Source of the DNA: Marinicellulosiphila megalodicopiae
GTDB lineage: Bacteria; Pseudomonadota; Gammaproteobacteria; Pseudomonadales; Natronospirillaceae
DNA length: 64,000 nucleotides
NCBI RefSeq assembly: GCF_045862395.1
Contig: NZ_AP023087.1
Location: 992,001 to 1,056,000 of the forward strand
Direction of reading: 5' to 3'
Every line of letters starts with the position of its first letter. Position 1 is the stretch's first letter. The position numbers were made by a program, and so were the translations under genes. Positions 40,438 to 49,450 of this stretch are shown here, piece by piece. The notes beneath the pieces were generated by a model. That model saw nothing but the letters and a program-made list of their open reading frames with translations, was not told where the DNA came from and did not search any database.

Positions 40438-43182
40438 ATGAATACTGAAACACTACTGAGCAATCAAAAAAACTGGGAAGTTGCCGTTGAAGGCATTAGT
40501 TGTGGTGGTTGTGTCAATAAAATACAAACAGCATTATTAGGGCACGCTGATGTACTAGAAGCATCAATTGATTTAGCCACTAAAGTGTTAACGCTAAACT
40601 TACAATCTGCAATGAATGCTACAGTCGTGACTCAGATTATTTCAAATTCTGGATATACAGCTAAAGAAAGTACCTATACCTACAATATTGATAAAATAAG
40701 TTGTGAGCACTGTGTTAACAAAATTACACAGTCTCTATTTGAGTTAAAGGGTGTAATTAAGGTAATTGTTGCGTTAGATACTAAGATTGTAACTGTAAGC
40801 ACAATTGGTCAGCAGATTTCAGATGCTCAAATTATTGAGCAATTAACTGCTTTGGATTATGCGCCTGATACAAATGAGTCTTTTGTAAAAACTGAATTAC
40901 AAACTTCTGTAACCAAAAAATATCGTAATAATGAAACAGCAACTGAAATAGAGTTAATGATTGAAGGAGCAAGTTGCGCAAGTTGTGTCACTAAAATTGA
41001 AGGCGCATTAAAACAAATTGAAGGCGTTGAGTTAGCCCAAATGAATTTGGCGCAACAATCTGTGACTGTAAAAGGCTCGGTAGATGTTGATACTCTCATT
41101 AACGCGATTAAACAGGCCGGATATTCTGCCAAATTAAGCGATGCTAAAAATGACGAAGAGGCGCTGGATGAAAAAGAACAGGCTGATTTGAAATATTATA
41201 AAAAATTAATGACTCAAATGTGGATCGCATTATCTTTAGGTGTCCCGTTAATGGCCTATGGATTAATTACAGGTTCAATGAGTGTTAACAGTTTAACCGA
41301 GCAAGTTATCTGGTTTTTAGTGGGCAGCGCAACGGCCGCTATTTTGTATTTTGCTGGTAAACATTTTTACATGGGTGCGTGGCATTCGTTTAAAAATCAT
41401 TCTGCCAATATGGATACACTGATTGCACTTGGTACAGGTACCGCTTGGTTATACTCTATGTTTGTCGTGTTTTTTCCAAATATTTTGCCTATTGAGGCAA
41501 GGCATGTATATTTTGAAGCATCAGCTATGATTATTGGTTTAATCAATTTAGGACTTGCATTAGAGGTAAAAGCGAAAGGTCGAACCAGTGAAGCAATTAA
41601 ACGCTTAATAGGTTTACAGGCTAAAACCGCAAGAGTCGTTAAAGACGGACAAGACATAGATATTCAAATTGAACAGGTTGTATTAGGTGATTTAGTAAGA
41701 GTGCGACCTGGTGAAAAAATCCCAGTCGACGGCGAGGTAACAGAAGGTCAAAGTACAATAGATGAGTCGATGTTAACAGGTGAACCTATGCCTGTTAGCA
41801 AACAACAGGGCGACTATATTGTTGCGGGTACTGTTAATAAAAGTGGCAGCTTAATTTTTAAAGCCACTAAAGTTGGAAAAGATACGGCATTGGCTCAAAT
41901 CATAACTATGGTAAAACGCGCACAAAATTCTAAGCCGTCTATTGGTCGTTTAGCAGATGTGATTTCTGGATATTTTGTGCCTTCTATTATGATTATTTCA
42001 ATATTCAGTGCGCTTATTTGGTTGAATTTTGGACCCAGCCCTCAAATGGCTTATGCCATAATTGCTGCCACCACCGTATTAATTATTGCTTGTCCCTGTG
42101 CTTTAGGTTTGGCGACACCCATGTCTGTTATGGTGGGCGTAGGTAAAGCTGCGCAAGCAGGTGTGTTAATTAGAAACGGCGAAGCATTGCAAACTGCATC
42201 AAAAATAACAGTCATGTTATTAGATAAAACAGGGACAATTACAAAAGGCTCGCCGCAGGTTACCGATATTATTACGGATGAATCAATGTCTGAGCAAACC
42301 CTGTTGCAACTTGCTGCCAGTGTTGAAACTGGATCAGAACATCCACTGGCCCAAGCTATTATGCAAAGTGCAAAAGATAAAAGTATTGAGTTAATAAAAC
42401 TCGATTCATTTAATGCAATATCTGGTCAAGGTATAGAGGCTATGTTGAATGATCAAAAAATATTATTCGGCAATGAAAAATTAATGAATAATCAAAATGT
42501 AAATTTACAAACTGAAAAAACAGATTTTATTGAGAAGGCGCAATGTTTAGCAAGTGAAGCAAAAACACCGATGTATTTTGCCATCGATAATAAAATTGCA
42601 GGTATTATTGCAGTCGCCGATCCCATTAAAGAAGACTCAATTGACGCGATAAAACGACTGCAAAAAAACAATATAAAAGTAGTAATGATAACCGGAGACA
42701 ATCGAGCAACTGCAAAAGCAGTGGCTAAAAAAGTGGGTATTACTGATTTTATAGCCGAAGTGATGCCCGAAGATAAAGCAAAAAAAGTCAGCGAATTTCA
42801 ACAACAAGGTGAAATCGTAGGCATGACCGGTGACGGAATTAATGATGCTCCCGCACTTGCATTAGCCAATGTAGGTTTTGCAATTGGCACAGGCACCGAC
42901 GTTGCCATTGAAAGCTCTGACATTACATTAATGCGTGGATCGTTACATGGTTTAGCCGATGCGATTGCTATTAGTAAGGCGACACTTAAAAATATAAAAC
43001 AAAATTTATTTGGTGCGTTTATTTACAATGCAGCGGGTGTCCCAATTGCCGCAGGAATTTTATTTCCTGTAATGGGTGTGTTGATGAATCCTGTTTTAGC
43101 AGGAGCGGCAATGGCGCTTTCATCTTTGACCGTGGTGATGAACGCAAATCGATTACGTTTTTTTAAAGCTAAAAAACATTAA
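40438..43182 (+). CDS. copA: Cu(I)-exporting P1B-type ATPase
   Basis: 914 residues. Three N-terminal metal-binding domains with Cys pairs at residues 22/25 (GISCGGC), 89/92 (ISCEHC) and 180/183 (GASCASC); most bacterial CopA have one or two. Then eight membrane segments, the CPC motif (CPCALGLATP, about 552-554), phosphorylation site DKTGT (about 596), the SEHPLA motif that marks P1B pumps, and GDGINDAPAL. It pumps Cu(I) out of the cytoplasm. It is driven by the CueR-type promoter just upstream. Confidence 0.96.
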   Translation: MNTETLLSNQKNWEVAVEGISCGGCVNKIQTALLGHADVLEASIDLATKVLTLNLQSAMNATVVTQIISNSGYTAKESTYTYNIDKISCEHCVNKITQSLFELKGVIKVIVALDTKIVTVSTIGQQISDAQIIEQLTALDYAPDTNESFVKTELQTSVTKKYRNNETATEIELMIEGASCASCVTKIEGALKQIEGVELAQMNLAQQSVTVKGSVDVDTLINAIKQAGYSAKLSDAKNDEEALDEKEQADLKYYKKLMTQMWIALSLGVPLMAYGLITGSMSVNSLTEQVIWFLVGSATAAILYFAGKHFYMGAWHSFKNHSANMDTLIALGTGTAWLYSMFVVFFPNILPIEARHVYFEASAMIIGLINLGLALEVKAKGRTSEAIKRLIGLQAKTARVVKDGQDIDIQIEQVVLGDLVRVRPGEKIPVDGEVTEGQSTIDESMLTGEPMPVSKQQGDYIVAGTVNKSGSLIFKATKVGKDTALAQIITMVKRAQNSKPSIGRLADVISGYFVPSIMIISIFSALIWLNFGPSPQMAYAIIAATTVLIIACPCALGLATPMSVMVGVGKAAQAGVLIRNGEALQTASKITVMLLDKTGTITKGSPQVTDIITDESMSEQTLLQLAASVETGSEHPLAQAIMQSAKDKSIELIKLDSFNAISGQGIEAMLNDQKILFGNEKLMNNQNVNLQTEKTDFIEKAQCLASEAKTPMYFAIDNKIAGIIAVADPIKEDSIDAIKRLQKNNIKVVMITGDNRATAKAVAKKVGITDFIAEVMPEDKAKKVSEFQQQGEIVGMTGDGINDAPALALANVGFAIGTGTDVAIESSDITLMRGSLHGLADAIAISKATLKNIKQNLFGAFIYNAAGVPIAAGILFPVMGVLMNPVLAGAAMALSSLTVVMNANRLRFFKAKKH

Positions 43183-43200
43183 TATAAAAAGAGAATTATT

Positions 43201-43554
43201 ATGATTTATATCAATATAGTAGGTGTGATTTTAATGGGTTTAATTGTGTGGTGGTTTTGGTTGTATAAAAAACAAACTACAAAAGTCACTGACACAATTA
43301 TAAAAATTAATGTTGAAAATGGTATTTATCAACCAGCCAATATCACTGTTAATGCAAATACTGAATATACAATGGTATTCACACGAAAAGACGAAACACC
43401 CTGTGCAGAAATATTGAGTATTCCAAAATTGGAGATCAATGAAGTATTGCCTTTAAATGTGGCTACTTCAATTAAGTTGCCCAAACTTAATGCAGGGAGC
43501 TATCCATTTCATTGTCAAATGAAAATGTATACAGGTTTAATTGTTGTTGAATAA
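43201..43554 (+). CDS. membrane-anchored cupredoxin-like protein
   Basis: 117 residues. One N-terminal membrane helix (about 4-22), then a cupredoxin-like beta domain with GIYQPANITVNANTEYTMVFTR and likely copper ligands in ETPCAEI and YPFHCQMKMY (His-Cys-Met set). Similar small anchored cupredoxins accompany copper ATPases in other Gammaproteobacteria. It probably takes Cu(I) leaving CopA. It starts 18 bases after copA. Confidence 0.75.
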   Translation: MIYINIVGVILMGLIVWWFWLYKKQTTKVTDTIIKINVENGIYQPANITVNANTEYTMVFTRKDETPCAEILSIPKLEINEVLPLNVATSIKLPKLNAGSYPFHCQMKMYTGLIVVE

Positions 43555-43576
43555 TAAATACTAGTGAGGTAATAAA

Positions 43577-44080
43577 ATGAAAGTAAATCCATTTGGAAAA
43601 GTTATATTACCTTGTCCCGTTTGTGCAATGAGCGTTGATAAAGAAAGTGTATTGCATACTTATTTAGTCGTAGATTATTATTTTTGTTCACGTCAATGTT
43701 TGCTGCGTTTTAAATCACACCCAGGATTGTATTGTGGTAACCCTAAAAGTGGAAAGTCTGTCAAGCAAAGAGGGGTTGAGGAAATTAAAAAAAGAAAAAT
43801 TACGTTGTCGATCTCTATGTTAGACGATCAAATACAAACTCTTAATGATTCAATCAAAAAATTAATGGGTATTAAAGAGGTGACTATTTATGATAAAGAA
43901 ATTCTGGTTACTTATGATTTAATAGTGATTTCATTAGAAGAAATTGAACATGCAATTGAGGCGAATTTGAGTATAAATACCTCAACAACTAATACTTTGA
44001 AGCGTAAATGGATTCATTACACGGAATCCTGTGAATTAGATAATTTAGCAAATCCAGTTAGTAAAGGCTGCTGTCATTAA
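43577..44080 (+). CDS. YHS-domain protein with a CxxC-less HMA-like region
   Basis: 167 residues, no signal peptide. Residues about 10-52 form a YHS-like metal-binding domain with CPVCAMSVDK and YYFCSRQCLLRFKSHPGLYC. A second region (about 72-138) has the beta-alpha-beta pattern of an HMA domain but no CxxC. The C-terminus has a Cys set (ESCELD, KGCCH). Likely a cytoplasmic copper-binding partner of CopA, by position. No named homolog known to me. Confidence 0.65.
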   Translation: MKVNPFGKVILPCPVCAMSVDKESVLHTYLVVDYYFCSRQCLLRFKSHPGLYCGNPKSGKSVKQRGVEEIKKRKITLSISMLDDQIQTLNDSIKKLMGIKEVTIYDKEILVTYDLIVISLEEIEHAIEANLSINTSTTNTLKRKWIHYTESCELDNLANPVSKGCCH

Positions 44081-44096
44081 ATTTTAGGTGAATATT

Positions 44097-45443
44097 ATGA
44101 ATAACCGTCGTCAATTTTTAAAAAGAAGTATGGGTGTATCAGTGTTTGTTGTAATGCCTTTATCTTCGTGTTCTAAAAGTGAAAATACCGATTTTGAAAT
44201 AAAAGTCGAATATAAAACTGAGAGTTGGCTGGATTCTAAAGTAGACACTTTTTCATATTCAATGCCAGAAATAGAGCTTATTCAAAATAAAAAAACACGA
44301 ATAAAAGTAACCAATAATTTGAATGAACCCACAACGATTCATTGGCATGGTATTCGTCTAGAAAATAAAATGGATGGTGTGTCTGGTTTGATTCAAGCGC
44401 CAATTGAACCTGGTGAATCTTTTATTTATGAATTTTCAGCGCCCGATGCGGGTACATTTTGGTTTCATAGTCACCACGACTCAATTAAACAGGTAGCTAT
44501 GGGTTTATATGGTGCGCTTATTGTTAAGCCAGAAAAATCGTTAAATAATTCCGAGCAAGACCTTACTTTATTAATTGACGATTGGTTATTAAATGAAAAC
44601 GGAATTGACCCTAATTTTACGGCTATGCATAGTTTAAGTCATGGCGGAATAATGGGTAATGTTTTGACGGTTAATAAACAGCCGGGTTTGCAGGCGTTTC
44701 AAATTGAAGATAAGCAATACTTAAGATTAAGATTAATTAATGTGGCAAATAGTCGCATACAATCATGGTCGTTTTCTGGCTTAAACCCTATTGTTATTGC
44801 AAAAGATGGGCAGCCATTAAAAGATCAGTATACGTTAAATAAATCACTAGTATTGGGTCCAGCAGAACGATATGACTTATTGGTAAAAGTTAAAGAAATA
44901 CCAGAAGACGGTTTCAAATTAAATTACGATACAGCAAATGGCGCACTTCCTATCGCTGAGTTTATTTTACCAAAAGTTAAAACTGATTTTAAAAATGAGG
45001 CATATAATATTGAGAAATCAGTATTGGTTGTTCCAAAAAAAATAGATAAAACGGTCGTTGTAGAGCTTGATGGTGGCGCAATGGGACGTATGCAAACTGG
45101 AATACTTGATGGTGAAAAATTGAGTATCAATCAATTGGTTCAGAAGAATATGATCTGGGCATTAAATGGTCAGGTAGCATTACTGGCTACCCCAATGGAT
45201 AAGCTCGAGCTTAATGCTGCTGTTAATATAACGTTTAAAAATAATACGTCATTTGCGCATAATATGCATTTGCACGGACATCATTTTTTTATTGATGGTA
45301 TATGGCAAGATTCTGTTTTGATTGGACGAGGTGAATCAAAATCCGGTGTTTTTTATGCTGATAATCCAGGTAAATGGTTATTGCATTGTCATATGTTGGG
45401 GCACGCAGTAACGGGTATGACGACTTGGTTTGAAATTGGTTAA
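44097..45443 (+). CDS. TAT-exported multicopper oxidase
   Basis: About 448 residues, three cupredoxin domains. N-terminal twin-arginine signal (NNRRQFLKRS). The type 2/3 copper ligands are HWHGIRL, WFHSHHDS, HNMHLHGHHF and the type 1 site is in HCHMLGHAVTGM. This is the CueO/CumA-like class that oxidises Cu(I) to the less toxic Cu(II) in the periplasm; the Met-rich insert of CueO is not seen. A GTG at 44088 overlaps the ribosome site AGGTG, so the ATG at 44097 is chosen. Last gene of the copA operon. Confidence 0.88.
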   Translation: MNNRRQFLKRSMGVSVFVVMPLSSCSKSENTDFEIKVEYKTESWLDSKVDTFSYSMPEIELIQNKKTRIKVTNNLNEPTTIHWHGIRLENKMDGVSGLIQAPIEPGESFIYEFSAPDAGTFWFHSHHDSIKQVAMGLYGALIVKPEKSLNNSEQDLTLLIDDWLLNENGIDPNFTAMHSLSHGGIMGNVLTVNKQPGLQAFQIEDKQYLRLRLINVANSRIQSWSFSGLNPIVIAKDGQPLKDQYTLNKSLVLGPAERYDLLVKVKEIPEDGFKLNYDTANGALPIAEFILPKVKTDFKNEAYNIEKSVLVVPKKIDKTVVVELDGGAMGRMQTGILDGEKLSINQLVQKNMIWALNGQVALLATPMDKLELNAAVNITFKNNTSFAHNMHLHGHHFFIDGIWQDSVLIGRGESKSGVFYADNPGKWLLHCHMLGHAVTGMTTWFEIG

Positions 45444-45535
45444 TTAAGGTGGCCATCAATTTCAGGCTATATATCTATCATAATCTGTCTGGAATTGAAT
45501 TAAATTGTGCAAATATACCGAATATTGGTTACACT

Positions 45536-45657
45536 TATTACTCGAATGTTTAATTGGAAGAAAGGTGAGAATCCTTCGCTGCCCCCGCAACGGTAAAGCC
45601 CGATACAATTGAACATACTCCTTTTATCCTTCAATGTGTGCGGGTTGGCACGGGTCT
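45536..45657 (+). promoter_or_regulatory. cobalamin riboswitch before cbtB
   Basis: The core matches the B12-sensing family: GGTGAGAATCC near 45564, then GCTGCCCCCGCAACGGTAA at 45579-45597, and a late GGTTGGCACGGG just before the coding start. It is followed within 5 bases by cbtB. It would reduce translation or transcription of cbtBA when B12 is plentiful. The 5' and 3' limits are approximate. Confidence 0.88.
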
Positions 45658-45662
45658 AAATT

Positions 45663-45845
45663 ATGAATTTTTTAAATATTACTTCTTCTATTACATTAAG
45701 CAAACAGTCTGTATTAATGGCTTCTATGCTTTTTACCTCTGTTTTAGCGATTGCTTTGGTTTACACCGTTGGTTTTGCACCTATGGATTTACTGCATAAC
45801 GCTGCGCACGACACTCGTCATATTGCTGCTTTTCCTTGTCACTAA
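45663..45845 (+). CDS. cbtB: predicted cobalt transporter subunit CbtB
   Basis: 60 residues. One membrane segment (about 18-38) and the C-terminal metal motif HNAAHDTRHIAAFPCH with several His and a Cys, the CbtB signature. CbtAB are predicted B12-regulated cobalt importers, and the riboswitch fits this. The ATG overlaps the end of the riboswitch, which suggests translational control. Confidence 0.88.
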   Translation: MNFLNITSSITLSKQSVLMASMLFTSVLAIALVYTVGFAPMDLLHNAAHDTRHIAAFPCH

Positions 45846-45883
45846 TTAGTTAATTTCACAAAATGTAAGTTATAGAGGTAATT

Positions 45884-46639
45884 ATGTATTTTAAAAATAC
45901 GCTTATCGCAGCTTTGCTGTGCGCGTTAGTTTCGTCTGTTGTATTAAGTTCTGTTCAAACGTTGTGGGTAACTGAATTGATTTTTGAGGCAGAAGTGTTT
46001 GAAAATCAGCCAAGTGAAATTGATCACCATGACTTAGCTGATGATCATCATTCTGTTTCTAGTGATCATCATGCAGGGCAAACGACTCAAAGTTCACACC
46101 ATGATCATGGCGAATCAAATGTTGTGTCTTCACGTTTTCTTAATACGGTGTTAGTGAATTTTATTTTGTCGTTTGGTTTGAGTGTTGTGTTTATCAATGC
46201 GCTTATTCTTAAAAAAGGTATCAAGCCTATACAAATTGCGTTATTTGGTGTGATTGGATTTTGCGCCATTTATTTTGTGCCTACGCTGGGTTTGCCCGCT
46301 GAAATCCCTGGTATGCAAGCTGTGGACATTCAAAAAAGACAAATTTGGTGGTTAAGTGCAGTCATTGCTACGTTAATTGGTGGATATATTTTAATGTTTT
46401 CTCATTGGAAATTTAAAATATTAGGTGCAGTTGTATTGTGTGTCCCGTTTATTATTGGTGCGCCTCATCTTGAAATTGAACAGTTTGCTTCGCACTCAAT
46501 TGAAAACCAGGCCATGCTTGAATCGATTTTAACTCAATTTGAAATAAGAAGTTTTGTGATTAATGCTGTTTATTGGGCGGTGATTACGGCAAGTTTGATC
46601 TTTCTGTATCCAAAGTTTATTAAACAATTGAATGATTAA
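45884..46639 (+). CDS. cbtA: predicted cobalt transporter subunit CbtA
   Basis: 251 residues, about six membrane segments, with a His-rich loop after the first helix (DHHDLADDHH, SDHHAG, SHHDHGES) that can bind metal. CbtA is the presumed channel partner of CbtB. It starts 38 bases after cbtB with an AGAGG ribosome site. Confidence 0.85.
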   Translation: MYFKNTLIAALLCALVSSVVLSSVQTLWVTELIFEAEVFENQPSEIDHHDLADDHHSVSSDHHAGQTTQSSHHDHGESNVVSSRFLNTVLVNFILSFGLSVVFINALILKKGIKPIQIALFGVIGFCAIYFVPTLGLPAEIPGMQAVDIQKRQIWWLSAVIATLIGGYILMFSHWKFKILGAVVLCVPFIIGAPHLEIEQFASHSIENQAMLESILTQFEIRSFVINAVYWAVITASLIFLYPKFIKQLND

Positions 46640-46660
46640 AAATAACAATAAAGGCCAAGC

Positions 46661-47479
46661 ATGAATTTTTTTATTACAGGTGCATCTAGTGGAATAGGTT
46701 TGTCATGCGCAATGCATATGCAGGCTTTAGGTCATAATGTAGCTGTGACAGTCAGAAAAGAAACCGACAGGCAAAGACTTGAGTCAATTGGTTTTTATGT
46801 GGTGATGATTGATTTAACTAATATTGAATTAATTAAACCCGTGTTTGATCAAGTGGTCGATCATTTTGATGGGCAATTAGATGTGTTGGTTAATAACGCC
46901 GCTTTTGGTCAAGTTGGGGCGTTAGAAGATATTAAAGTGGATGTGTTAAAAGCACAGTTTAATGTGAATTTTTTTGCTGTACATGAGTTAACGATCTGTG
47001 CCATTAAGCAAATGCGTATTCAAAACGGCGGCAAAATTGTGCAAATTTCCTCAGTATTGGGCTTGGTTTCAATGAAAATGCGCGGCGGTTATAACTCAAG
47101 TAAGTACGCGTTAGAGGGATTGTGCGACACATTACGTCTAGAATTAAAGGGCTCAAACATCCATGTAAGTTTAATTGAGCCCGGGCCAATCACTTCAAAT
47201 TTTCGTAAAAATGCATTAATCAATTTTGAAAAAACAGTTGATATTAAACACTCTGTGTTTAACCAAGATTATCAAACTCAGCTAACACGGTTAAAAAAAC
47301 AAGGTAAAGCGGCTAGATTTACATTACCTGCGAAGGCCTGTGCAAATAAATTAGAAAAAATTGTTAAATCAAAGCGGCCGTCGGCACGATATTATGTGAC
47401 GTTTCCTACGTATTTATTCGGGTTTTTAAAGCGAATATTACCTGCTAGTTGGTTAGATAATATATTAGCTCGAAGCTGA
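46661..47479 (+). CDS. short-chain dehydrogenase/reductase
   Basis: 272 residues, classical SDR. Cofactor motif TGASSGIG near residue 6, NNAAFG near residue 82, catalytic Ser in QISSVLG and YNSSK (Tyr-x3-Lys). It belongs with the long-tailed YdfG/retinol-dehydrogenase-like forms. Substrate unknown. It follows cbtA by 21 bases, so it shares the riboswitch-controlled transcript. Why an SDR would be B12-regulated is not clear. Confidence 0.82.
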   Translation: MNFFITGASSGIGLSCAMHMQALGHNVAVTVRKETDRQRLESIGFYVVMIDLTNIELIKPVFDQVVDHFDGQLDVLVNNAAFGQVGALEDIKVDVLKAQFNVNFFAVHELTICAIKQMRIQNGGKIVQISSVLGLVSMKMRGGYNSSKYALEGLCDTLRLELKGSNIHVSLIEPGPITSNFRKNALINFEKTVDIKHSVFNQDYQTQLTRLKKQGKAARFTLPAKACANKLEKIVKSKRPSARYYVTFPTYLFGFLKRILPASWLDNILARS

Positions 47480-47568
47480 GCAAGTCAGTACTGGGTTGGT
47501 CGATAAAAAATTATTGCGAAAACATAAAGGTCGTGTCATTCTTATTATATCCAAAGAGGTAATTTAAG

Positions 47569-47655
47569 ATGTGTAAAACGATGTTCAATACGATGTTCAA
47601 AGCGCGGTTAAATGCGAAAATTCAAGCAATATCCATCCTTCAGTATCGACGATAA
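47569..47655 (+). CDS. possible 28-residue small ORF upstream of argD
   Basis: Short open frame with an AGAGG ribosome site 10 bases ahead. It begins MCKTMFNTMFKARLN, where the coding DNA holds two direct copies of ACGATGTTCAA. It ends in IQAISILQYRR. It could be a leader peptide for the aminotransferase gene 64 bases downstream, or noise. Weak support. Confidence 0.25.
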   Translation: MCKTMFNTMFKARLNAKIQAISILQYRR

Positions 47656-47719
47656 TATTCCTCGCGTTATGAATTATTACATCTCTTAATTCTCCCCATA
47701 TTTTATTTAGGAAAAAACA

Positions 47720-48919
47720 ATGATTTCTCGTTCACAATTTGATCAAGTTATGGTGCCTAATTATGCACCCGGAAAAATCGTCCCTGTTAAAGGTCTAGGC
47801 TGTAAAGTTTGGGATCAACAAGGCGAAGAATATTTAGATTTAAGTTCTGGTATTGCGGTAAATGCGTTAGGTCATGCTAACCCAATATTAGTTGATGCAA
47901 TCACACAGCAAGCTCAAAAACTATGGCATGTGTCTAACATTTTAACCAATGAGCCTGCTTTAGAATTAGCGACAAAACTGTGCGATTTAACCTTTGCTGA
48001 AAAAGTCTTCTTTTGTAATTCAGGTGCTGAATCAAACGAAGCGGCGTTAAAATTAGCAAGACGTTATGCTTTTGATAACTTCGGTGAAGAAAAATACGAA
48101 ATTATTTCTACAACAAATAGCTTTCATGGTCGTACTTTATTTACAGTTAATGTGGGTGGTCAGCCATCATACACTGAAGGGTTTGGTCCAAAACCAGAAG
48201 GTATTTCTCATGTGCCTTATAATAATCTTCAAGCAATGGAAGAAGCAATCAGCGACAAAACCTGTGCGATTATTGTTGAGCCGTTACAAGGTGAAGGTGG
48301 GGTGACTCCAGCTGATTCAGACTATTTAACTGGCTTAAGACATTTATGTGACAAACATAATGCATTGTTAATTTTTGATGAAGTGCAAACCGGCGTTGGC
48401 AGAACGGGTTATTTTTATGCGTATCAAGGTTTTGGTGTAGTGCCTGATATTTTAACCAGCGCTAAAGCGTTAGGTGGCGGTTTTCCAATTGGTGCGATGT
48501 TAACCACAACAAAAGTGGCGCAAAGTTTTGTAGTGGGAACCCATGGCTGTACTTATGGTGGTAATCCATTGGCCTGTGCTGTGTCGTTAGCTGCTGTTAA
48601 CGAAATTAGTAAACAAGAGTTATTAGAGTCTGTGATTGAAAAAGGCAGAACATTTAAAGATTTTTTAAATAAAATGAATAAAAAATTTGGTTTGTTTGAA
48701 GAAGTGCGTGGTTTAGGTTTGTTAATTGGTGCTCAGTTAAAAGGTGACTTTACCAATCGTGCCGGTGAAATCATGGGTAAAGCGTTAGAGCAAAACTTAA
48801 TGATATTAGTGGCAGGTAAAAACGTTTTACGTTTTGCGCCACCTTTGAATATTACTGACGAAGAATTACAATCTGCTTTTGATAAATTAGAAAAAACATT
48901 TGAAGCGGTTTGTGCTTAG
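47720..48919 (+). CDS. argD: acetylornithine/succinylornithine aminotransferase
   Basis: 399 residues, class III PLP aminotransferase. NSGAESNEAALKLARRYA near residue 95, PLP-binding IIVEPLQGEGGV and LLIFDEVQTGVGRTG, catalytic Lys in SAKALGGGFPIGAM near residue 252, and GTHGCTYGGNPLACAV. It makes N-acetylornithine in arginine synthesis (ArgD) or degrades succinylornithine (AstC). These cannot be told apart from sequence alone; no ast genes are adjacent. Terminator directly downstream. Confidence 0.9.
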   Translation: MISRSQFDQVMVPNYAPGKIVPVKGLGCKVWDQQGEEYLDLSSGIAVNALGHANPILVDAITQQAQKLWHVSNILTNEPALELATKLCDLTFAEKVFFCNSGAESNEAALKLARRYAFDNFGEEKYEIISTTNSFHGRTLFTVNVGGQPSYTEGFGPKPEGISHVPYNNLQAMEEAISDKTCAIIVEPLQGEGGVTPADSDYLTGLRHLCDKHNALLIFDEVQTGVGRTGYFYAYQGFGVVPDILTSAKALGGGFPIGAMLTTTKVAQSFVVGTHGCTYGGNPLACAVSLAAVNEISKQELLESVIEKGRTFKDFLNKMNKKFGLFEEVRGLGLLIGAQLKGDFTNRAGEIMGKALEQNLMILVAGKNVLRFAPPLNITDEELQSAFDKLEKTFEAVCA

Positions 48920-48934
48920 AATTATATTCTAGAT

Positions 48935-48966
48935 AAAAAAATAGGACTTTTTAGTCCTATTTTTTT
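48935..48966. terminator. bidirectional terminator between argD and doxX
   Basis: Stem ATAGGACT / AGTCCTAT with a TTTT loop, extended by A6/T6 on either side. It serves the converging argD and buf transcripts. Confidence 0.93.
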
Positions 48967-48986
48967 GCCTGTTATTTAGTAATGGA

Positions 48987-49448
48987 TTACTTTCTTAACC
49001 AATAATCTAAACTTACAAAGTTAGCGCCGTATTTAATAATAGTTAACAACATAGCAGCCCAGCTTAAATGTAATACCCAAGCGCCAGGGTAAACGAAAAT
49101 TTGAATCGTTAGCGTAATGGCTAGTAAACCAATTGCGGCTAAGCGAGTAAACAAACCTAAGAAAATTAAAATACTTAAAAAGAATTCTGCAAAAGTACCT
49201 AAATAAGCGGCTAATTCGTAAGGGATAAGGGGTAATGCGTATTCAAGCTCAAACAAGAAAAAAGTGGAATCCGTTAAATTCCAAAACGCAAAATCTTGCC
49301 CAAATACCGTTGCTCCACTAATTTTAGTTTGAACCGATTTCCAAAATACAAAAAAGATCGCGCCACGTAATAATACATCTAAAATAGGTTGAGGCAGTTT
49401 GCTTAATAATTTTGCTACTTTGTTATAAGTTTTAATAATGATCTTCAT
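48987..49448 (-). CDS. DoxX-family membrane protein of the bufferin operon
   Basis: 153 residues with four membrane segments, DoxX family (PQPILDVLLRGAIFFVFWKS, YAAYLGTFAEFFLSILIFLGLFTRLAAIG). DoxX is often the last gene of bufferin (gigPABT-like) operons; its function is unproven, perhaps related to electron supply. It starts 2 bases after bufC. Confidence 0.82.
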   Translation of the reverse strand: MKIIIKTYNKVAKLLSKLPQPILDVLLRGAIFFVFWKSVQTKISGATVFGQDFAFWNLTDSTFFLFELEYALPLIPYELAAYLGTFAEFFLSILIFLGLFTRLAAIGLLAITLTIQIFVYPGAWVLHLSWAAMLLTIIKYGANFVSLDYWLRK

Positions 49449-49450
49449 AA

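Noticed and set aside
47668..47684. TGAATTATTACAT as an ArgR box upstream of argD
   Set aside because: Only one half matches the ARG box consensus; the second half differs at two or more positions and no second box is seen.
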